From positions 64,301 to 115,603 of the forward strand of contig DCEF01000004.1 of assembly GCA_002316805.1 (NCBI GenBank): DNA of 51,303 nt, given 5' to 3'. Of the stretch, positions 16,288 through 24,882 are shown piece after piece (position 1 is the first letter of the stretch; each line of letters begins with the position of its first letter). Under the pieces are notes generated by a model. It saw nothing but the letters and a program-made list of their open reading frames with translations. It was not told the origin of the DNA and made no database searches. Both the position numbers and the translations under genes were made by a program. The stretch is from Ruminococcaceae bacterium UBA1036 (GTDB lineage: Bacteria; Bacillota; Clostridia; Oscillospirales; Acutalibacteraceae).

Positions 16288-17528
16288 AGATTTTGCTGTT
16301 GCTGACGCACTCTTTTCCTTATGGTAGCGGAGAAGATTTTATTTCTGCCGAATTGAAGTATATTTCGGGCTTTGACAAGGTCTTTATATGCCCGTGCAGC
16401 CGAGAGAAAGACGCCATTCAGACGAAGCCAATACCTGATAGCATTAAGTGCATGCCTGTGTCGAGAACAGACCTTGGAAAAAAAGAATATATACGGCTTT
16501 TATTTTACCCGTGTATCGCAGGTGAGATTTTCAGTCTCATGCGCACTGGGCGTTTGCAGTGCAGCCGTGTGCATGAGATGCTTTTTTTTATGAGAAATGC
16601 CAGAGAGATTTACAATGGGCTGAAACAGTCTGTAAATATAAATCAAGATGATGAGGTCTTAATTTACAGCTATTGGCTTTATGATGCCGCAGCAGCAGGG
16701 GTATGGCTTGCTTCGTATATTAGAAAAATGGGGGTAAAAGTCCATCAGGTATCACGCGCACACCGTTTTGACATTTACAGCAGTCTGGCGCATTACAATT
16801 ACTTGCCAATGCGCAGGTGGCTGTTTGAGCATATAGACCACATTTATCCATGTTCGAACGATGGAGCAGAAGCACTTTGTGCAGAAGCGGGGCCTTATGC
16901 AGAAAAGATTTCGCGGTCTTATCTTGGTACGGTGGATCATGGTTATGGGATGGTATCTCAGAAGCCGTTTCATATTATTTCGTGCTCATTCATTTCACCT
17001 GTAAAGCGGCTTAACCTTATAGCCGAAGCGTTACAGCAGGCTAATTTCCCTGTAGCGTGGACTCATATAGGCTCAGGCCCTCTGGAGCAACAGCTCCGCG
17101 ATGCGGCAAAAAAGTTTCCTCAGAATGTTTCGGCTGAATTTTCAGGGCAGAAAAAGAACAGTGAAGTCCTTGAATATTATAAAAAAAATCAGATATCTGT
17201 TTTTGTAAATGTGAGTTCGAGTGAAGGCATACCTGTTACCATCATGGAAGCTTGCTCGTTTGGGATACCGGTTATTGCGACTGATGTAGGCGGTACACAC
17301 GAAATCATTACCAACGGCGTAAACGGATTTCTTCTTCCGAAAGACTTTTCAACGCAGGAATTTTTAGGCCTTCTCCGTAGGATCTATGAGATGGATGAAT
17401 CTGATTACCGCGCCATGTGTGTAAATGCAAGAAAAAGCTGGGAAAAAAATTTTGATGCAGCAAAAAATTACCGCAGCTTTTACAGCGGCCTGGCTGCTTT
17501 AACAGAGGGGGAGCAGCAGAAAGCATGA
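16284..17528 (+). CDS. GT4-family glycosyltransferase
   Basis: A 414-residue cytoplasmic retaining glycosyltransferase with GT-B fold. The C-terminal nucleotide-sugar domain shows the GT4 signature: HIGSGPLEQQL (about 255), the E-x7-E motif in SSEGIPVTIMEACSFG, and DVGGTHEIITNGVNG. The N-terminal acceptor domain is less conserved and includes HQVSRAHRFDIY. It overlaps the polymerase gene upstream and the next glycosyltransferase downstream by four bases each, so it belongs to a tightly coupled surface-glycan operon. Donor and acceptor sugars cannot be predicted. Confidence 0.9.
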   Translation: MKILLLLTHSFPYGSGEDFISAELKYISGFDKVFICPCSREKDAIQTKPIPDSIKCMPVSRTDLGKKEYIRLLFYPCIAGEIFSLMRTGRLQCSRVHEMLFFMRNAREIYNGLKQSVNINQDDEVLIYSYWLYDAAAAGVWLASYIRKMGVKVHQVSRAHRFDIYSSLAHYNYLPMRRWLFEHIDHIYPCSNDGAEALCAEAGPYAEKISRSYLGTVDHGYGMVSQKPFHIISCSFISPVKRLNLIAEALQQANFPVAWTHIGSGPLEQQLRDAAKKFPQNVSAEFSGQKKNSEVLEYYKKNQISVFVNVSSSEGIPVTIMEACSFGIPVIATDVGGTHEIITNGVNGFLLPKDFSTQEFLGLLRRIYEMDESDYRAMCVNARKSWEKNFDAAKNYRSFYSGLAALTEGEQQKA

Positions 17529-18712
17529 AGTTTTTATATGTAAGTTCTGTAAGTAAAAGCAGGCAGTATTCCGGTATCCTGAAAAAAGTGGCAGGGCAGA
17601 CGAAAGGCGTTTCTGAGCTTGGCTGGGATGCTTTCTATACATGTATGGAAGGTGACAGTGTTACTCTGTGCAAAGGAGATGACACCCTGCAGCGTGAAAC
17701 ATTTCCAGGTGGGCTGCGCTGGAGGGACAGGCAGAAAACGGTAGCAGATAAGATCTGCGGGTTTGTAGAAAACGGAAAATATGATGCCGTATATATTAAA
17801 GGCTTTCTCGCAAGCCCTTATGCGTGCAAAATTGCCGCATGTGCAAAGAAAAGCAATCAGAAATGCCGTGTGATTTTTGAAATTGCTACGTATCCATATT
17901 GGGGTGAATACAAGCGCTTCCTGCGTGTAGACTGTAAAAAAAAAGACCGGCGCGCTTTTGCAGGGCATATGCTGGAAATTTGTCAGCACATTATGTCAGT
18001 TCCGCATATGAAGCGCGCAGTTGATGCACTTGCCGTATTTGGCCAGCCAGCTGAGAAACTTTGGGGAATACCTGTAATAACTATTGACAATGGAGTGGAC
18101 GTACAGAAAATTTTGCTGAGGCGCAAGGCTGATTTGCCTGTTGATGCTGCAGTACAGATACTTGGTGTCGCGGGTACGTCAGTGGCACATGGGTACAGCC
18201 GCGTGATTGAGGGACTTGCATTATACAAGAAATCAGTAAACGCTAAACATGACGTAAAATTCGATATAGTTGGTGCAAATGAAACTATTGAACAGTTAAA
18301 AAGTCTTGTTAAGGAACTTGACCTGCAGGAAAATGTTTTATTCCTTGGCTATAAAACTTCAGATGAGCTTTCTCAGCTTTATAACATGTGCGATGTGGCA
18401 GTTTCTTCGCTGGGCGTCTACAAGTTGGGGCTGACTTATCTGTGCCCGCTGAAATCCCGTGAATACTGCGCAGCAGGGATGCCTTTCTTATATGCGTACG
18501 AAGATACTTTGCCGCCGGACGCACCTTTTGCAATGAAAATACCAAATAACTCTTCACCTGTCAATATTGGTGATGTTGTAAAATTTGCAGAAAACTGCCG
18601 CAGGAACCCTGAGATTTCCGTTAAGGAACGGCAGTATGCAGAAAGCCATTATGACTGGAAAATCATTATGAAGCGTGTGCTCGATTTTGCAGGCGCTGAT
18701 GATAAAGAATAA
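17525..18712 (+). CDS. GT-B glycosyltransferase, GT4-like
   Basis: A 395-residue protein starting MKFLYVSSVSKSRQYSG, typical of GT-B enzymes. The second domain shows GVAGTSVAHGYSRVIEGLALY and FLGYKTSDELSQLYNMCDVAVSSLGVYK, the donor-binding half of a GT4-like fold. The acidic E-x7-E motif is weak here, where LKSREYCAAGMPFLYAYED takes its place, as in several capsule glycosyltransferases. The start overlaps the end of the previous gene (ATGA). Third gene of the polysaccharide operon; 17 bases separate it from the Wzz-like gene, with AGGAGG in the gap. Specificity unknown. Confidence 0.8.
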   Translation: MKFLYVSSVSKSRQYSGILKKVAGQTKGVSELGWDAFYTCMEGDSVTLCKGDDTLQRETFPGGLRWRDRQKTVADKICGFVENGKYDAVYIKGFLASPYACKIAACAKKSNQKCRVIFEIATYPYWGEYKRFLRVDCKKKDRRAFAGHMLEICQHIMSVPHMKRAVDALAVFGQPAEKLWGIPVITIDNGVDVQKILLRRKADLPVDAAVQILGVAGTSVAHGYSRVIEGLALYKKSVNAKHDVKFDIVGANETIEQLKSLVKELDLQENVLFLGYKTSDELSQLYNMCDVAVSSLGVYKLGLTYLCPLKSREYCAAGMPFLYAYEDTLPPDAPFAMKIPNNSSPVNIGDVVKFAENCRRNPEISVKERQYAESHYDWKIIMKRVLDFAGADDKE

Positions 18713-18729
18713 AAATAGGAGGTTCTCCG

Positions 18730-19998
18730 ATGGAACTGTTTGTCAGTTTTTCAGAGTTCATGCACTTTTTCAAGCGAAACCGTGTTAAATTTCTTCTTGT
18801 AGTTCTTATTTTTGGAGTGGTATGCGGGCTTTTGCCGCTGAAATTTCTTCACTTTTCTTACTCAGCAAATACAACAGTCACATTTTCATGTGAGATGCCG
18901 GAGACTGCAAGAACTGACTACCGCCAGCAATATGCGAGCATTCTCAGTGTAAGGGTGAGCACGGCGGTTGCACAGGCCGAATCGCATGATTTAATCGAAA
19001 AGACAGCCGATAAACTCGGTATAGATAAAAGTGAGATAAGTAAAATCAGTGCCGACCAGCAAAAGGGCGCCCCTGTAATTAAGCTTACTGTCCAAACGAT
19101 TGATGGAAATAAAGCGGCTGAGATTTCTGATACGGCAGCGCAAATCCTTTCGGATGAGATTGTGCGGCAGTTCCCATCGCCGAAACTGACCGCATCTATT
19201 ACAGACAAAGCTCTGCCGCTGAAACCGGGCTCAAAGAAACTTTCAATGGTCAAAGCGGGTATCCTCGGGCTGATACTTGGGTTTATCGTTTATATCTGCT
19301 ATGGCATGATACGTGTTCTCACAGACCATTCCGTGCGCAATGGGCGGTTTACGGAAGAGTCGCTGAAAATAAAGCTGCTCGGTGAAATTCCGCACGAAAA
19401 GCGAGGGCAGCGCCGCCCGGATGCATTCCGTAAAATGCGTGCCGTAACACTGCACCAGACCGGCGGATCGGAAAAATGCTTTACCGTTACAAGCACCAGC
19501 CGCAATGACGGGGGAGCTGAAACAGCTGTAGGTTTTGCTTCATCATTGGCACAGGCGGGCAAAAAAGTGCTTCTTGTGGATGCTGACCTGCATGAGCCAA
19601 AGTTGGCATCTGCCTTTGGTGTATTGCCTGCAAAAACATTAAATGAAAGCCTTGAAGGAATATGTACAGCTGAAGAGGCGGCTGTTAAAGTGCCAAGCCA
19701 TCATGGGCTAAGCCTTGTTTCCGGCAAAGCAGTGAAAGGTGAAGAAAACCCTGCAGACCTGATTGCGAGAGGTTTTCAGAAATTTGAAGCTGATGCTGAA
19801 GCATGCTATGATGCTATTGTTGTTTATGTGCCGTCTCAGGAAGATTATCCGGATGCTGAAAGCCTTGCAGCCTGCTCGCCGGCTATTATATTTGCAGTCA
19901 GATATGGTGTGACGTCATACCGGTCTCTACAGGATGCCCTGCGCAATCTGTCTGAGGCGGGCGGCAGAACGGCAGGATTTGTGCTTACTGATGCATGA
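18730..19998 (+). CDS. Wzz/BY-kinase-like fusion with degenerate P-loop
   Basis: A 422-residue protein: first membrane segment (about 19-39), extracytoplasmic Wzz-like region (about 40-170), second membrane segment (about 172-194), then a cytoplasmic ATPase-like domain. Wzz controls polysaccharide chain length and BY-kinases phosphorylate themselves on C-terminal tyrosines. Here the Walker A equivalent (254-266) reads TSTSRNDGGAETA. The invariant Lys is Gly262, the Ser is Ala263 and no glycine-rich PGEGK is left. Walker A' survives as LLVDADLHEP (about 281-290). There is no terminal Tyr cluster. It is probably a structural co-polymerase without kinase activity. Last gene of the operon, followed by a terminator. 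Confidence 0.82.
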   Translation: MELFVSFSEFMHFFKRNRVKFLLVVLIFGVVCGLLPLKFLHFSYSANTTVTFSCEMPETARTDYRQQYASILSVRVSTAVAQAESHDLIEKTADKLGIDKSEISKISADQQKGAPVIKLTVQTIDGNKAAEISDTAAQILSDEIVRQFPSPKLTASITDKALPLKPGSKKLSMVKAGILGLILGFIVYICYGMIRVLTDHSVRNGRFTEESLKIKLLGEIPHEKRGQRRPDAFRKMRAVTLHQTGGSEKCFTVTSTSRNDGGAETAVGFASSLAQAGKKVLLVDADLHEPKLASAFGVLPAKTLNESLEGICTAEEAAVKVPSHHGLSLVSGKAVKGEENPADLIARGFQKFEADAEACYDAIVVYVPSQEDYPDAESLAACSPAIIFAVRYGVTSYRSLQDALRNLSEAGGRTAGFVLTDA

Positions 19999-20060
19999 TA
20001 AATCAAAACTGCTATGTACAAATAGAGAATACAGATGTTTAATATACTAAAAGTATTTGA

Positions 20061-20094
20061 ATGGCTTTGTGCTAAAAAGCATGAAGCCATTTTT
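20061..20094 (+). terminator. Terminator of the polysaccharide operon
   Basis: ATGGCTTTGTGC pairs imperfectly with GCATGAAGCCAT around a TAAAAA loop, and a T-run follows (20090-20094). Confidence 0.6.
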
Positions 20095-20117
20095 GTGCGG
20101 AATTTACATATGATATT

Positions 20118-20153
20118 AAAATGGCCAGCGCTTTTTAAACGCTGGCCATTTTT
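20118..20153. terminator. Bidirectional terminator between polysaccharide operon and radical SAM gene
   Basis: A perfect 10-bp stem ATGGCCAGCG (20121-20130) with CGCTGGCCAT (20140-20149), flanked by A's on the left and T's on the right. It serves mainly the minus-strand radical SAM gene and backs up the plus-strand terminator. Confidence 0.8.
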
Positions 20154-20194
20154 GCCATGCCAAAAGACATGATATGTTAAAACAAAAAGAAAAC

Positions 20195-21616
20195 TTATTC
20201 AGATTTTCCGACTTTTACGCGTATCTTTTCTTTGCGCTCTTTTTCGTCAACCTGTTTTTTCTTAGAATGATCCAAACCCTCACAATTGTCCCACAGATTC
20301 TTTGCTACGGGTGCCCACCCTTTTGCTGCGTCCACACATTTATTGCAGAGAGAGTCTACATCCTCCGGATGTGTTAAATCTGTAGAATGTGCGCCGGCTT
20401 TTTTCACCATCTGCGCAAGGCGCGGCGGGTTGTCAAGCAGAGGGCATGGGCGCAGCATATCACTGTTAAACGGCTGGTTGCGGCGGTACTGCATAAACAT
20501 AGGTGCTTGGTAGGCTTCAAGCAGAGTCTTGTCTTTAATGTTGGAATCTGCATAATGGATAAATGCGCACGGCTCAATATCGCCGTTTGCATTTATATGC
20601 AGGTAGCAGCGCCCGCCTGCAATGCAGCCATTGACATATTCACCGTCGTTCCAGAAATCCATGGTGAAAATCGGCTTTGTCTTGCGGAACTTGCGGACTT
20701 GGTTATACATGAATTTGCGCTGTTCGGCAGTTGCCATAAGTTCCGGAACCGCGTCAATTCCTACAGGCATATAAGTAAAGATCCATGCGAATTTGCATCC
20801 CTGATTTATTAGAAAATCGAAATACTCATCGCTGCCAATCGTTTCCGAATTTTTGCTTGTGTAGCAGAGCGACGCGCCGAATGGAAGCTTTTTGTCACGC
20901 AGGATCTTCATGGCACGGATGACGCTCTGGTAAGTGCCCTTTCCGCGGCGAAAATCGGTCTGCTCTTCATATCCTTCAATGCTTATTGCAGGCACGAAGT
21001 TCTTCACGCGGAGCATATCGTCCGCAAACTTATCGTCAATAAGTGTTGCATTTGTGAAAGCGAGGAATTCGCAGTCAGGATGTGCTTCACAAAGCTTTAT
21101 AATGTCATTTTTGCGCACAAGCGGCTCACCGCCGGAAAATATGTACATGAATGTGCCAAGCTCTTTGCCCTGTCGGACAACATCGTCCATTTGCTCATAA
21201 GTAAGGTTCAGTTTGTTGCCATATTCTGCAGCCCAGCATCCTGTGCAGTGAAGGTTGCATGCGGAAGTGGGATCCATGAGGATTGCCCACGGAATATTGC
21301 AATCATACTTCTCTTCCATCTTGTTCTTCCGCTGAATGCCTATAATAGCGGAGTTGACTATGAAATTTTCGAACATCTTGCGGCGTACGCCGGAATCAAT
21401 GTTTGTGTAGACATCTGTCATAAACTTATTCCAGTTGTTGGAAGGGTCAGTCATGGCTTTTTCAACAATATCGTATGCGCTTTCATACATTTCATCTTTG
21501 TCAAGCTTTCGAAGCCAACTGACTGCTTTCGGCACATTTTCCTGAGGGTTGCCGTCAAGGTAGTCCAGTACCTTTTTAAGCCCGAATGCTTCAAGCTTTT
21601 CACGCACAGTGCCCAT
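20195..21616 (-). CDS. Radical SAM protein with SPASM-like C-terminus
   Basis: A 473-residue enzyme. An N-terminal helical region (about 1-105) precedes the radical SAM core with CNLHCTGC (Cys120, Cys124, Cys127), which binds the 4Fe-4S cluster, and FSGGEP (161-165), which binds SAM. The C-terminal third has seven more cysteines (331, 337, 350, 391, 424, 427, 445), as in SPASM/twitch proteins that hold auxiliary clusters. The tail is highly charged. Such enzymes modify peptides or small molecules, but no precursor peptide is encoded beside it, so a RiPP role is not supported. It stands alone, divergent from murE, with its own promoter and a leader hairpin. Substrate unknown. Confidence 0.88.
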   Translation of the reverse strand: MGTVREKLEAFGLKKVLDYLDGNPQENVPKAVSWLRKLDKDEMYESAYDIVEKAMTDPSNNWNKFMTDVYTNIDSGVRRKMFENFIVNSAIIGIQRKNKMEEKYDCNIPWAILMDPTSACNLHCTGCWAAEYGNKLNLTYEQMDDVVRQGKELGTFMYIFSGGEPLVRKNDIIKLCEAHPDCEFLAFTNATLIDDKFADDMLRVKNFVPAISIEGYEEQTDFRRGKGTYQSVIRAMKILRDKKLPFGASLCYTSKNSETIGSDEYFDFLINQGCKFAWIFTYMPVGIDAVPELMATAEQRKFMYNQVRKFRKTKPIFTMDFWNDGEYVNGCIAGGRCYLHINANGDIEPCAFIHYADSNIKDKTLLEAYQAPMFMQYRRNQPFNSDMLRPCPLLDNPPRLAQMVKKAGAHSTDLTHPEDVDSLCNKCVDAAKGWAPVAKNLWDNCEGLDHSKKKQVDEKERKEKIRVKVGKSE

Positions 21617-21648
21617 ATTATTCTCTCCTTTTCAAAACAGGAAACTCC

Positions 21649-21683
21649 ACGGCGTTATACAGAAAAAATTCTGTGTATGCCGT
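21649..21683 (-). other. Hairpin in the 5' leader of the radical SAM gene
   Basis: ACGGC...GCCGT (5 bp) and TATACAG...CTGTGTA (7 bp with one G-U) enclose an eight-base loop. It lies between the promoter at 21699-21726 and the ribosome-binding site (AAGGAGAG). Possible regulatory or stability element; no known family recognised. Confidence 0.5.
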
Positions 21684-21698
21684 TTCGCACCCTTTTTT

Positions 21699-21726
21699 AT
21701 AATACCATTTTTTCAAAAGAATGTAA
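21699..21726 (-). promoter_or_regulatory. Promoter of the radical SAM gene
   Basis: On the minus strand, TTACAT, a 16-base spacer and TGG-TATTAT, an extended -10, about 80 bases before the start. Confidence 0.5.
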
Positions 21727-21896
21727 CTATACAATTCAGACGATAAGTATAAAAATAATACATTCGAATAAAAAAGTCAAGCCTGTGTGGAAATACACAT
21801 GTAAAATATCGTATCTGCTGTATAATATAGCCACGATATTAAAAGCCCGGGCAAAAGCAGCAATGTTCTCACATGCCATTTTAAACGGAAATTCGA

Positions 21897-21925
21897 TTGA
21901 CAGTCTTTCTTATCTATTGTATCAT
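21897..21925 (+). promoter_or_regulatory. Promoter of murE-murF
   Basis: TTGACA (21897-21902), 17-base spacer, TATCAT (21920-21925), 65 bases before the murE start. The rest of the interval back to the radical SAM promoter is AT-rich with no gene seen. Confidence 0.7.
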
Positions 21926-21990
21926 TTTATCCGAAAGCATGCCATATCAATTAGCAGTTTCCTTAGAAACAGAGGGAGGATTTTTAGCTT

Positions 21991-23445
21991 ATGTTGCTTA
22001 GAGAGCTTCTGGCCGGCCTGCAGTACAGCTGCAGCAGCCCGGTCGATGTGCAAATAAAGGATATCGTTTCAGATTCACGTAAAGTAAAGCCGGGCAGCCT
22101 GTTTATATGTCTTTGCGGCTCTTCGGTGGACAGCCACAGGTTTGCCGGCAAAGCTGTTGAGGCCGGTGCCGCCGCAATTTTGGCGCAGGAACCTGTTAAA
22201 TGTGGCAGCATTCCTGTCGTTATTGTGAAAGACACGCGCGCCGCGATGGCGTCTGTAGCCGCTGCATGGTATGGCCATCCCGCAAATGAAATGGTTACCG
22301 TTGGCATTACGGGCACAAAAGGGAAGACGACTACTTCATATATGATACGCTCAATCCTGCAGGCGGGTGGGATAAAGACAGGCATTATTGGCACTATAGG
22401 GGTGGTAGTTGGCAATAAGGTTATAAAAACAGACAACACGACACCTGACTCAATAGATATACAAAAATATCTGCGCATGATGGCCGATTCAGGATGCAAA
22501 GCGGCGGTCATTGAAGCTTCATCGATTGGCCTGCGGGATCACCGTGTTGATGGTTTTACATTTGATTACGGCCTGTTCACAAATTTTTCACCCGACCATA
22601 TCGGAGGCAAAGAGCATAAAAGCCTGGAAGAATATATGCACTGCAAAAGCCTTCTGTTCCATCAGTGCAAAACAGGGATATTCAATATTGATGACGCTAA
22701 CTGGAAAGGCATTGCGGCTGGCCACACATGCCATGTTGAAACGTATGGGTTTAGCAGCAATGCGCAGCTGCGTGCTTCCGGTGACAGGCTGATTTCACGC
22801 CCGGGTTACCTCGGGGTGCACTTTGACGTGTGTGGGCGCGCAAATTACGGAGTTGATGTGCACATACCGGGCAGGTTCAGCGTTTATAATGCACTCGCAG
22901 CCATTGCCGTCTGCCTGCATTTCAATGTGAGTGAAGACGATGTACGCAAAGGCCTTGACACCGTAAGGGCAAAAGGCAGGGTGGAGCCTGTAAAAGTTCC
23001 AGGCAATTACACACTCCTTATTGATTATGCACACAATGCCATCAGCATGGAAAATATTCTCACGACGCTGCGTGAATACCATCCCAACCGCCTTATATGC
23101 ATGTTTGGGGCAGGCGGCAACCGCCCGCGCGCCCGCCGTTTTGATATGGGTGAGATAAGTGGAAAGCTTGCCGACCTCTCAGTCATCACTGCCGACAATT
23201 CCCGCTATGAGAATGTGATGGACATAATTGCGGACATAAAAACGGGCATTGATCGTACGGACGGCAAATACGTTATTATACCTGACCGCAGGCAGGCCAT
23301 TAAGTATTGCATTGAGCATGCGCAGGATGGTGACATTATAGTCCTCGCAGGCAAAGGCCACGAAGATTATCAGGAAATAAACGGCGTAAAATACCATCTT
23401 GATGAGCGTGAAGTCATTGCAGACGTGATTGCCGGAAGGTTGTAA
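21991..23445 (+). CDS. murE: MurE-type UDP-MurNAc-tripeptide ligase, variant motif DNSR
   Basis: A 484-residue Mur ligase that adds the third amino acid to UDP-MurNAc-L-Ala-D-Glu. The P-loop GITGTKGKTTT is at 105-115 and the C-terminal Mur domain ends with AGKGHEDYQ. The motif that selects the amino acid reads DNSR (402-405), where meso-diaminopimelate enzymes usually have DNPR; Asn and Arg are kept, so diaminopimelate remains likely. The central region also differs from textbook MurE (EASSIGL for EVSSHAL, DHIGGKEH for DHLDxH), suggesting a clostridial sub-branch or paralogue. GGAGGA lies ten bases upstream. It is followed by murF with an 18-base gap. Confidence 0.88.
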   Translation: MLLRELLAGLQYSCSSPVDVQIKDIVSDSRKVKPGSLFICLCGSSVDSHRFAGKAVEAGAAAILAQEPVKCGSIPVVIVKDTRAAMASVAAAWYGHPANEMVTVGITGTKGKTTTSYMIRSILQAGGIKTGIIGTIGVVVGNKVIKTDNTTPDSIDIQKYLRMMADSGCKAAVIEASSIGLRDHRVDGFTFDYGLFTNFSPDHIGGKEHKSLEEYMHCKSLLFHQCKTGIFNIDDANWKGIAAGHTCHVETYGFSSNAQLRASGDRLISRPGYLGVHFDVCGRANYGVDVHIPGRFSVYNALAAIAVCLHFNVSEDDVRKGLDTVRAKGRVEPVKVPGNYTLLIDYAHNAISMENILTTLREYHPNRLICMFGAGGNRPRARRFDMGEISGKLADLSVITADNSRYENVMDIIADIKTGIDRTDGKYVIIPDRRQAIKYCIEHAQDGDIIVLAGKGHEDYQEINGVKYHLDEREVIADVIAGRL

Positions 23446-23463
23446 AAGGAAGGCGTGCAAACC

Positions 23464-24834
23464 ATGAAAATGACAGTAGGAGAAGCAGCAGAGTTCTGCG
23501 GCGGCAGGATTATTTGCGGAAATCCGGAAACGGAGATTACGTCTGCGGTAGTTGACAGCCGGCAGGTAAAGCCCGGCGCGCTTTTTGTGCCGATAGTCGG
23601 CGAGAAAACCAACGCGCACCAATATGTGGGCAAGGCATTCCAGTCCGGCGCAGCTGCTGCGCTGACGCAGGAAGGAGAAATTGCAGGTGCGGGCGGTGTG
23701 CAGATTGCTGTAGACGATACGCGGATTGCGCTGCAGCGCATAGCCGCAGCGTGGCGCAAACGCTTCCGCGGCCCAGTTATCGGCATTACCGGAAGCGTAG
23801 GGAAAACGACAACAAAAGAAATGGCAGCCCTCGCGCTTTCTGCAGGCATGAACGTTATGCGCACGGAAGGAAACCAGAACAGCCAGATAGGCCTTCCTCT
23901 GACAATGCTGCGGCTTTCGGATACGTATGACGCAGCCGTTGTAGAGATGGGCATGAGCGAATTTGGGGAGATGAGCCGTATTGCTGCAGTCGCAGCGCCG
24001 GATTATGCAGTTATAACCAATATCGGCCTCTCACATATTGGAAACCTGAAGACCCAGGAAAATATCCGTAAAGAAAAGCTGCATATCACGGATATGTTCC
24101 ACGATGATTCAACCCTTTTTCTGAACGGCGACGACAAACTGCTGGCACCGCTGTGCGGCAAACTGCCATGCAGGACAATATCTTATGGCACACAGCCATG
24201 GTGCAATTTCAAGGCGGAAGATATACACAGTGGGCATGCGGCGTCGATGTTCAGGTATGTGCTGCCTGGCGGAAAAGCGGGAGCTGTCCATCTTCCGGTT
24301 CCGGGGAAGCACTGCGTGATTGACGCTATGGCTGCCCTTGCGGTAGCCGTTACACTTGGAGTTCCACATGAAAAAGCGGCGCAGGCGCTTGAGCGGTACC
24401 ACTCGCTGGCAATGCGTATGCAGATACATGAGGCGAGCGGTGTTACCGTGATTGACGATTCATACAACTCAAGCCCGGATGCTGCCATGAGCAGCATAAG
24501 CGTGCTTTGCGGTTTCCACTCAGGAAAGCGTGTTGCGGTTCTCGCAGATATGCTTGAGCTCGGTGAATTTTCGCATCAGGGGCATTTCAGTGTTGGCAAA
24601 TTTGCCGCAGAGTCGGGTGTAGACGTCGTTATTACGATCGGAGAAGAGGCCAAGGCGATAGCCGAGGGAGCGCTTTCAGTAAGCCCGAAAATTGAGTACC
24701 ATGTTTGCAGAGACAATGCGCAGGCCGTACATATCCTGTCAAAGATATTGTCTCCCGGCGATGTTGTGCTCGTAAAGGGCTCACGCATGATGAAAACAGA
24801 TGAAATCGCGAAACAGCTTCTGAAAAATGGTTGA
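23464..24834 (+). CDS. murF: UDP-MurNAc-tripeptide--D-Ala-D-Ala ligase MurF
   Basis: A 456-residue Mur ligase that completes the pentapeptide precursor of peptidoglycan in the cytoplasm. The N-terminal domain has SAVVDSRQVKPGALFV; the P-loop is VIGITGSVGKTTTKEM (about 104-119), followed by TEGNQNSQIGLPLT, which is characteristic of MurF, and VIDDSYNSSPDA in the C-terminal half. ATG at 23464 is chosen because GGAAGG ends ten bases upstream; the GTG at 23455 nearly touches it. Cotranscribed with murE, and ended by the terminator at 24851-24876. Confidence 0.95.
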   Translation: MKMTVGEAAEFCGGRIICGNPETEITSAVVDSRQVKPGALFVPIVGEKTNAHQYVGKAFQSGAAAALTQEGEIAGAGGVQIAVDDTRIALQRIAAAWRKRFRGPVIGITGSVGKTTTKEMAALALSAGMNVMRTEGNQNSQIGLPLTMLRLSDTYDAAVVEMGMSEFGEMSRIAAVAAPDYAVITNIGLSHIGNLKTQENIRKEKLHITDMFHDDSTLFLNGDDKLLAPLCGKLPCRTISYGTQPWCNFKAEDIHSGHAASMFRYVLPGGKAGAVHLPVPGKHCVIDAMAALAVAVTLGVPHEKAAQALERYHSLAMRMQIHEASGVTVIDDSYNSSPDAAMSSISVLCGFHSGKRVAVLADMLELGEFSHQGHFSVGKFAAESGVDVVITIGEEAKAIAEGALSVSPKIEYHVCRDNAQAVHILSKILSPGDVVLVKGSRMMKTDEIAKQLLKNG

Positions 24835-24850
24835 GACTTTATATTATGCG

Positions 24851-24876
24851 CCCCGCTTGTGCGGGGGATTTTTTTG
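24851..24876 (+). terminator. Terminator of murE-murF
   Basis: CCCCGC, TTGT loop, GCGGGG, then GA and a run of seven or more T's. On the minus strand there is no T-run, so it serves murF only. Confidence 0.85.
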
Positions 24877-24882
24877 GCCTTT

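Noticed and set aside
21080..22057. Plus-strand open frame of 325 codons across the radical SAM gene and the murE promoter
   Set aside because: Antisense to the radical SAM core over most of its length and crossing two promoters. Composition is not protein-like.
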